Assembly: GCA_002327925.1 (NCBI GenBank)
Contig: DCVA01000042.1
Span: 62,001-126,000, forward strand
Direction: 5' to 3'
DNA length: 64,000 nucleotides
Origin: Anaerolineales bacterium UBA2200
GTDB lineage: Bacteria > Chloroflexota > Anaerolineae > UBA2200
In this document: positions 61,501 to 64,000 of the stretch, in pieces
How the letters are laid out: every line of letters begins with the position of its first letter
Numbering within the stretch: position 1 is the stretch's first letter
Translations under genes and position numbers: made by a program
Notes under the pieces: generated by a model
Told to the model about the DNA's origin: nothing
Databases searched by the model: none
What the model saw: the letters and a program-made list of their open reading frames with translations, nothing else

Positions 61501-61509
61501 TGCCCTCAT
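55591..61509 (-). CDS. Giant secreted Ig-like repeat protein with C-terminal FN3 and jelly-roll-like domains
   Basis: A 1972-residue secreted protein with a signal peptide (about 1-34). After a first domain (35-149) come seven repeats of 104-107 residues (150-885), each with the pattern D.TPP, W.G.I.GTA.D..SGV..VQ..QR, YYNG..W, GTT.WS.PFTP, Y.VTSRA.D..GN. About eight divergent Ig/OmpL47-like domains follow (886-1700, landmarks D.APL..YVSPS.WT, YSVDLAGN), then an FN3 domain (TPPSSHAF to KAGNAEPYP) and a C-terminal jelly-roll-like domain with WQLSGRC and YRVAVPIVQR near the end. GGGGGGA precedes the ATG by about eight bases. No enzyme motif or cell-wall sorting signal is seen. Probable adhesin or structural surface protein. 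Confidence 0.9.
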   Translation of the reverse strand: MRAYALANPVSRRVFCLAMTLGLLFVLLAASVHAGIPVETYQAATVLESWENFQPSDWVRQTLLTSTVEVYNEGGFHTGAWFQTAVDGIWSGWTSLGLQVTELDPTRRQLLVPNLPFAHSDTENRNQIQFRTKSALEQWLLSPVYSVRVDTQAPTSAIDMGEWYSSPLLIVGTATDAGSGVGYVEVQLQRASDAAFYTGSAWQPEATWFSASGTTSWSVPFTPTVQSAYTVTSRAVDGVGNVEAQPTTDYFGCDLTPPETTILTTGHYRADSWPGDIAGLTVDEDSGLALVQLQLQRSLDNRYYDGLNWTVSVTWITPTGTTSWSLPFVPTIESAYTVTVHASDHAGNTQYEPELATFTYDTTEPQSLPSTAGCFDIWTGVITGTASDNMSGVAVVHATIQRASDSLYFNGIGWASSPYWLTTAGTDPWALSFATTKETIYEVASRATDKSGNVQTIPGVATFTFDISPPQSTISTTGNLNAWSGAITGSARDTSSGVGAVRILVQRLPDLLYYNGFGWVAAPAWITASGTTSWSVPFSPPFESTYFVSSLAFDHCGNAQLTPTSGSFTYDFTPPQSSPATSGYFNSWPGLLQGTASDAASGLAVVQLNIQRHSDRRYYNGTSWVVSSTWISATGTTAWSLPFTPSVESAYTLTSRAVDICGNAQVDPGKSTFVYDVTPPEAASSLDGCYAAWGGLIQGTALDLVSGVDNVQVKLQRASDGQYYNGTSWTALSSWLVVSSTQTWSFAFTPTVQTIYTVTVTAVDRCGNAQTIPDVRGFAFDTTPPSSEVGTTGYLGSFDGTIAGTANDATSGVELVQIQVQRAADQLYYTGSTWAVSSRWLTATGTTAWSLPFTPTIETTFTVTSRALDRCGNTQITPHVAFFVFDTVAPLSPFNLYVSPASWTPQNSFTITWTSLQDLSGIAAVHFKWDAAPLGNGDESPGSPVVGEGIHTIPGIVVPSEGAHQLFLWLEDRAGNVNYQTRNATSADAFRWDATSPGTSLVGIDALTGCDNWYASSVRIDLLAADVNPDPAHVNLTSGISATLWRQDGGPWQTVTGSAFEITDQGTHLVEYFSEDVAGNREATRIVSPTIRIDAMPPSTSPPSYTGTLGPNDWYRSPVSVSLTAMDATSGVSATMYQVNTDTVHSGTSFVVAAEGRHTLRYWSVDLACNQEAVHTVSLSIDRTYPSTTHSLEGSSGDNGWFTKSPVTVTLAASDAVTGVLATSGVESLRYRVDGGPWQVKGISTTFVLSIPSSQSICAKVIEYYATDTAGNSEPIQRLTIGVDNLAPLALPFRPYVSPSGWTNVNCFDIRWYQNPDDCSGIAGAYYSFTVPVSPTDGTLFLGEDLTAIPCVQVPDGLGDGLRNVYVWLRDKAGNSDHLTSHSATVALDRTAPQISSQLSGIQCGTAGWYNSPITVTFVTTDSLSGMAGGVISYQVNGGGWIQSATYTEYRDGRYVVEGRARDTAGNTTDVVTQSIKLDRTAPDAPSPIWVEPSDWSRTNQFFVQWANPFDLSGLGGVYYKLGSPPNSPSDGTYRDGTQTSITVETHLEGAVPVYVWLADKACNANYALAAMATLRYDVTAPATTFTAIGVPGGDGWYTSPITVMLNCADAHSGCGQGRTHYQIADGPWITGTSFAIADERQSTFSYYSVDLAGNVETTRTATIGIDRTPPSSHAFSDSSSSSTSFTVRWDGSDAASGIASFDVQYRVGASGTWQDWATGIDPLQRSKLFNGSRGYTYYFRTRAIDKAGNAEPYPAIADTYVAVDPLINGDLEREIGPEWQLSGRCVPTRIIAPSHSGDTTHAIVLGCPDPNEAGLFGESMICQTVNIPRAVDMPGPVLLFRYHIFTYDVIWGSVTQMLYDSFHVGLAGAGDISPTYVFTDGNPGPDYGSLIDMGWRQGAVDLRPYAGQTMKVCLANVTRIDGIYNTWTIVDDARLMNLEYRVAVPIVQRSASAQSASAQGITSRPHREPER
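58855..61062 (-). repeat. Seven tandem ~315-bp units encoding Ig-like repeats
   Basis: Residues 150-885 of the giant protein divide into seven units of 104, 107, 105, 105, 105, 105 and 105 residues. Each shares the QR..D..YYNG..W and GTT.WS.PF cores. The protein repeats are clearly alike but not identical, so recent exact DNA duplication is not evident. Confidence 0.85.
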
Positions 61510-61533
61510 GCTAAGATTCCCCCCTTCTCAAAT

Positions 61534-61553
61534 TCAGCGCCGACCGGCGCTGA
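61534..61553 (-). promoter_or_regulatory. Perfect stem-loop in the leader of the giant Ig-like gene
   Basis: TCAGCGCC (61534-61541) and GGCGCTGA (61546-61553) form a perfect 8-base-pair stem with a GACC/GGTC tetraloop. On the minus strand it lies 24 bases before the ATG at 61509, just upstream of the ribosome site, and is followed by AATTTG. It may act as an attenuator, as a transcript end for the response-regulator gene, or as a 5-prime stabilising hairpin. Confidence 0.5.
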
Positions 61554-61562
61554 GTCAGAACA

Positions 61563-61579
61563 ACCTGGTCGTGCCAGGT
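61563..61579. promoter_or_regulatory. Inverted repeat between response regulator and giant Ig-like gene
   Basis: ACCTGG (61563-61568) and CCAGGT (61574-61579) make a perfect 6-base inverted repeat with 5-base spacer. The arms share CCTGG with the repeat at 49996-50016 but have a different spacing. Possible regulator site. Confidence 0.4.
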
Positions 61580-61652
61580 ACACAAACATACGGAGCCGCC
61601 GTCGTGATCGACAGAACTCGTAGCCACAAAGTCCCGAGTTCAGTGAATTCGC

Positions 61653-62339
61653 CTAAGCGCGCTCGAATTTGTACCCCAGACCTCGCACCGTGCTCAAGTA
61701 TCTCGGGTGCTCAGGATCTTGTTCGAGCTTTAGACGCAGGCGGTGCATATAGACCGCAATCTGGTTGCTGTAGCCCTCATAGTCGTATCCCCACACGGCG
61801 TTCATCAGCAGGTCGTGGCTGAGGATCCGGCCGGCGTTGCGCATGAGACAGTAGAGCAACCGGAACTCGATGGGCGTGAGATCCACTTTGCGCCCGTCGG
61901 CAAAGAGCGCCCGGTTACTCAGCGGCTCAAGTGCGATGTCCCCGACCGCCAGCCTCGATTGTGCATCATCACTCGGAAAGGCCTCGGCGCGACGCAAAAC
62001 CGCCTTGACCCTGGCCATGAACTCGGCCGGCTCAAAGGGCTTGGCCAGATAGTCATCGGCACCGAGTTGCAGGCCGGTCACCTTGTCGGCCGTTTCTCCC
62101 TTGGCCGAGAGGAAGATGATGGGCACTTCCAGCTTCTGGCGGATGCGCCTGCATACTTCGAACCCATCCATGTGCGGCATCATCACGTCCAGAATGATCA
62201 GGTCGGGTGGCTCGCGCTCTACCAGGTCCAGCGCCGCGGCTCCGTTGTCTGCACTCACAACATCGTACCCTTCCTCTCGGAGCAGGAAGGAGATCATTTT
62301 CACGTTGGGGGCATCATCGTCCACGACCAGGATGCGCAT
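61653..62339 (-). CDS. OmpR/PhoB-family response regulator
   Basis: A 228-residue response regulator. The receiver domain shows the acidic pocket VVDDDAP (5-11), the phospho-accepting Asp51 in LIILDVMMPHMDGFE, the FLSAKG switch and Lys100 in DDYLAKPFEP. The winged-helix output domain (about 130-226) has LTPIEFRLLYCLMRNAGRILSH, SNQIAVYMHRLRLKLE and VRGLGYKFE, the OmpR/PhoB DNA-binding signature. GGGAG lies seven bases before the ATG, and a promoter with a perfect TATAAT box lies upstream (62409-62437). The only kinase gene in the window is at 50248-52575. It probably controls the surface-protein genes that follow it. Confidence 0.93.
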   Translation of the reverse strand: MRILVVDDDAPNVKMISFLLREEGYDVVSADNGAAALDLVEREPPDLIILDVMMPHMDGFEVCRRIRQKLEVPIIFLSAKGETADKVTGLQLGADDYLAKPFEPAEFMARVKAVLRRAEAFPSDDAQSRLAVGDIALEPLSNRALFADGRKVDLTPIEFRLLYCLMRNAGRILSHDLLMNAVWGYDYEGYSNQIAVYMHRLRLKLEQDPEHPRYLSTVRGLGYKFERA

Positions 62340-62408
62340 AGTCGCACTCCCTTATCCTTGGAGACGCATTGGGTGCCTAAATGGATATGAGGCACAGGGC
62401 TTGAGGCC

Positions 62409-62437
62409 ATTATATGCGTGTCCGGGTTCGGTGCAAA
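62409..62437 (-). promoter_or_regulatory. Sigma70-like promoter for the response regulator gene
   Basis: On the minus strand a perfect TATAAT (complement of 62409-62414) lies 17 bases from TTTGCA (complement of 62432-62437, four of six matches to TTGACA). The predicted leader before the ATG at 62339 is about 60 bases. Confidence 0.7.
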
Positions 62438-62488
62438 AAGCCACCCCAAGACCGCAGTCACCCGGATCGCCCGGCCTGGCCCTGTGGC

Positions 62489-62517
62489 TTGGCAGAACCG
62501 CCTCCAGCCGCTATAAT
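62489..62517 (+). promoter_or_regulatory. Sigma70-like promoter for the plus-strand GT2 genes
   Basis: TTGGCA (62489-62494, five of six) and a perfect TATAAT (62512-62517) are separated by exactly 17 bases. Transcription would start near 62524, eight bases before the GGAGG ribosome site at 62532-62536. It is back-to-back with the response-regulator promoter, with 51 bases between the -35 boxes. Confidence 0.8.
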
Positions 62518-62543
62518 GAAAGCTGATACTCGGAGGTGTACGA

Positions 62544-63545
62544 CTGGCATCGCAGGTTGCTGTGATCATCACGGTGCTGAACGAATCGGAAAGCCTGGAC
62601 CGGCTGCTCGAGTCGCTCTGCGACCAGACTCGCAGGCCGGACGCGGTCGTAGTTGCGGATGGCGGCTCAACCGACGATACCCTGCAGCGACTTCGTACCT
62701 GGGGAGCCAGTGGCCGCTTACCCCTGGAGATACGGAGCGAACCAGGCAGCAATATCTCCCGTGGCCGCAACGTCGCCATCGCAGCATGCCGTCAGGAGTT
62801 GGTGGCGTGTGCCGATGCAGGAGTCCGTCTTGGGGCGACCTGGCTCGAGCACCTGCTACGGCCGCTTCAGGTTGAGGGCGGGGCTAGTGTCGTGGCGTGC
62901 GGTTTCTTCCTTCCGGAGGCCCTGACCGTATTCGAAACGTCTCTGGGTGCCACCGTGCTGCCCGCGCTCGAAGATATCAGGCCGGAGCGCTTTCTGCCAT
63001 CAAGCCGGTCGGTAGCCTTTTCGCGCTCGGCGTGGCAGGCAGTCGGTGGGTACCCTGAGTGGCTAGACTACTGCGAGGATCTGGTGTTCGACCTGCGCCT
63101 GAAAGCGCGAGGATACCGCTTTGTCTTTGTGCCTGACGCCATCGTTCACTTCCGCCCTCGTCCGGATTTGTGGTCATTTGCCAAGCAGTACTTCCGTTAC
63201 GCACGGGGTGATGGCAAGGCGGACCTCTGGCGTTTGAGACACCTCGTGCGCTACGGGGCCTACCTCGTCGTGCTGCCGGCTCTTCTCTGGCTGGCTTTGA
63301 GAGTCTCTCCGGGGTGGCTGACGCTGCTGGGAATCGGCGCCGCTGCCATGCTGTACACGCCCTACAAACGGCTGTGGCCGGAGATGAGCGCGCTGTCTCC
63401 GCTGCAACGACTGCAGGCCGTCTGCTGGGTGCCGGCTATCCGTGTGACGGGCGATGTGGCCAAGATGCTGGGCTACCCGGTTGGTCGGCTCTGGCGATGG
63501 CGGAATCGGCTGAGCATTCCAGACTGGCGAAGGCAGGAAACCTAG
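62544..63545 (+). CDS. GT2 glycosyltransferase with C-terminal membrane helices (probable CTG start)
   Basis: A GT-A glycosyltransferase with VIITVLNESESLDRLL, VVADGGSTDDT, the RGRNVAIAAC loop and ACADAGVR metal region; the acceptor part has GGYPEWLDYCEDLVFDLRL. One or two hydrophobic segments follow (AYLVVLPALLWLALRV, LTLLGIGAAAML). The first in-frame standard start is GTG at 62562, but it lies 25 bases from the only ribosome site (GGAGG, 62532-62536) and would cut into the first beta strand. CTG at 62544 lies seven bases after GGAGG and gives a normal N-terminus (ASQVAVIITVLNES). I therefore place the start at 62544; 62562 is the fallback. It heads a plus-strand operon. Confidence 0.85.
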   Translation: MASQVAVIITVLNESESLDRLLESLCDQTRRPDAVVVADGGSTDDTLQRLRTWGASGRLPLEIRSEPGSNISRGRNVAIAACRQELVACADAGVRLGATWLEHLLRPLQVEGGASVVACGFFLPEALTVFETSLGATVLPALEDIRPERFLPSSRSVAFSRSAWQAVGGYPEWLDYCEDLVFDLRLKARGYRFVFVPDAIVHFRPRPDLWSFAKQYFRYARGDGKADLWRLRHLVRYGAYLVVLPALLWLALRVSPGWLTLLGIGAAAMLYTPYKRLWPEMSALSPLQRLQAVCWVPAIRVTGDVAKMLGYPVGRLWRWRNRLSIPDWRRQET

Positions 63546-63565
63546 AGGAGACTCCAGGCCCAATC

Positions 63566-64000
63566 ATGGACCTCTCGATCATCATCGTCAGCTACAACAC
63601 CTGTGATTTGCTGCGCGACTGTCTGCGCTCGGTGTTTGCCTGCCTGTATGACGTGCCCTTCGAAGTGATCGTTGTAGACAACAACTCGCCGGACGATAGC
63701 GTCGCCGTGGTGCGGAAGGAGTTCCCGCAAGCCAGACTCATCGAAAGCCCGGTCAATGGCGGCTACGCCTACGCCAACAACATCGGGCTGAAGGTGGCGC
63801 AGGGTGACCACCTGCTGCTCCTGAATCCAGATACAGTGTTGCCGCAGACTGCTCTGCAGATGATGAGGCAGTTCATGGCTGAGCATGCGGATGCGGGCGT
63901 GGGCGGTGCGAAGCTGGTGCTGCGTGATGGAAGTCTGGACCTGGCCTGCCGCCGCGGCTTCCCGACACTGGAGGTGGCTTTCTATCGGCTGGTGGGTCTC
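63566..64000 (+). CDS. GT2 glycosyltransferase (partial, runs off the window)
   Basis: The first 145 residues of a GT2 enzyme of the rhamnosyltransferase-like (WcaA/WbbL) type. It reads LSIIIVSYNTCDLL, VIVVDNNSPDDS, ESPVNGGYAYANNIG, LLLNPDTVLP and GAKLVLRDGSLD. The NPDT motif supplies the metal-binding Asp. The start at 63566 follows the previous gene by 20 bases. GAGGAG lies about 16 bases upstream, so the ribosome site is not ideal. The C-terminus lies beyond position 64000. Confidence 0.9.
   Translation, partial: MDLSIIIVSYNTCDLLRDCLRSVFACLYDVPFEVIVVDNNSPDDSVAVVRKEFPQARLIESPVNGGYAYANNIGLKVAQGDHLLLLNPDTVLPQTALQMMRQFMAEHADAGVGGAKLVLRDGSLDLACRRGFPTLEVAFYRLVGL

Noticed and set aside
1..64000. 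tRNA, rRNA, CRISPR array, integrase or attachment site
   Set aside because: Nothing recognisable was seen by reading; a dedicated covariance-model scan would be needed to exclude small RNAs.

Overview
The window is G+C-rich bacterial DNA with very tight gene packing. Several traits suggest a Chloroflexota (Anaerolineae-like) genome: secreted proteins with long Thr-Pro linkers, DNRLRE domains, and many GT39-type membrane glycosyltransferases. This assignment rests on protein style only, because no rRNA or housekeeping marker is present. I saw no tRNA, rRNA, CRISPR array, integrase or complete insertion sequence. Forty-three of 45 genes lie on the minus strand, and no gene-free gap exceeds about 275 bases.

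Positions 28-49974 (minus strand) form a glycan/glycolipid assembly and export locus. Read in the direction of transcription it starts at a good sigma70-like promoter (50090-50118). The first gene is a small IS630-type HTH protein with no catalytic domain. Genes then follow with 1-60 base gaps or ATGA-type overlaps: two radical SAM proteins, several GT-C/GT39-type membrane proteins, a four-helix EamA/ArnE-like transporter, DPM1-type GT2 enzymes, sugar-nucleotide enzymes (an RmlA-like nucleotidyltransferase and extended SDR epimerases), a polysaccharide deacetylase, a DUF2304 protein, and further GT39 and radical SAM proteins. In total there are 11 GT-C-like proteins and five radical SAM proteins. 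The likely logic is that GT2 enzymes load sugars on a polyprenyl phosphate, a small transporter flips them, and GT-C enzymes transfer them outside the membrane. Which sugars, lipids or acceptors are involved cannot be read from the sequence.

Positions 28-13190 hold the distal part: a Wzx-type flippase, a Wzz-type protein, two GT4-like glycosyltransferases, a methyltransferase, a B12-binding radical SAM protein, and a separately promoted 1955-residue secreted protein. That protein has two alpha/beta-hydrolase domains, three DNRLRE domains and a dockerin-like end.

Positions 50248-62339 (minus) hold a second unit: an OmpR-type response regulator, a 1972-residue secreted protein with seven ~105-residue Ig-like repeats, a membrane-anchored TPR-like protein and a BNR-repeat protein that both end in Thr/Pro-rich tails, and a GAF-PAS histidine kinase. 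Kinase and regulator are thus separated by about 9 kb of cell-surface genes.

Positions 62340-64000 begin with back-to-back sigma70-like promoters, one for the response regulator and one for a plus-strand run of GT2 glycosyltransferases that leaves the window.
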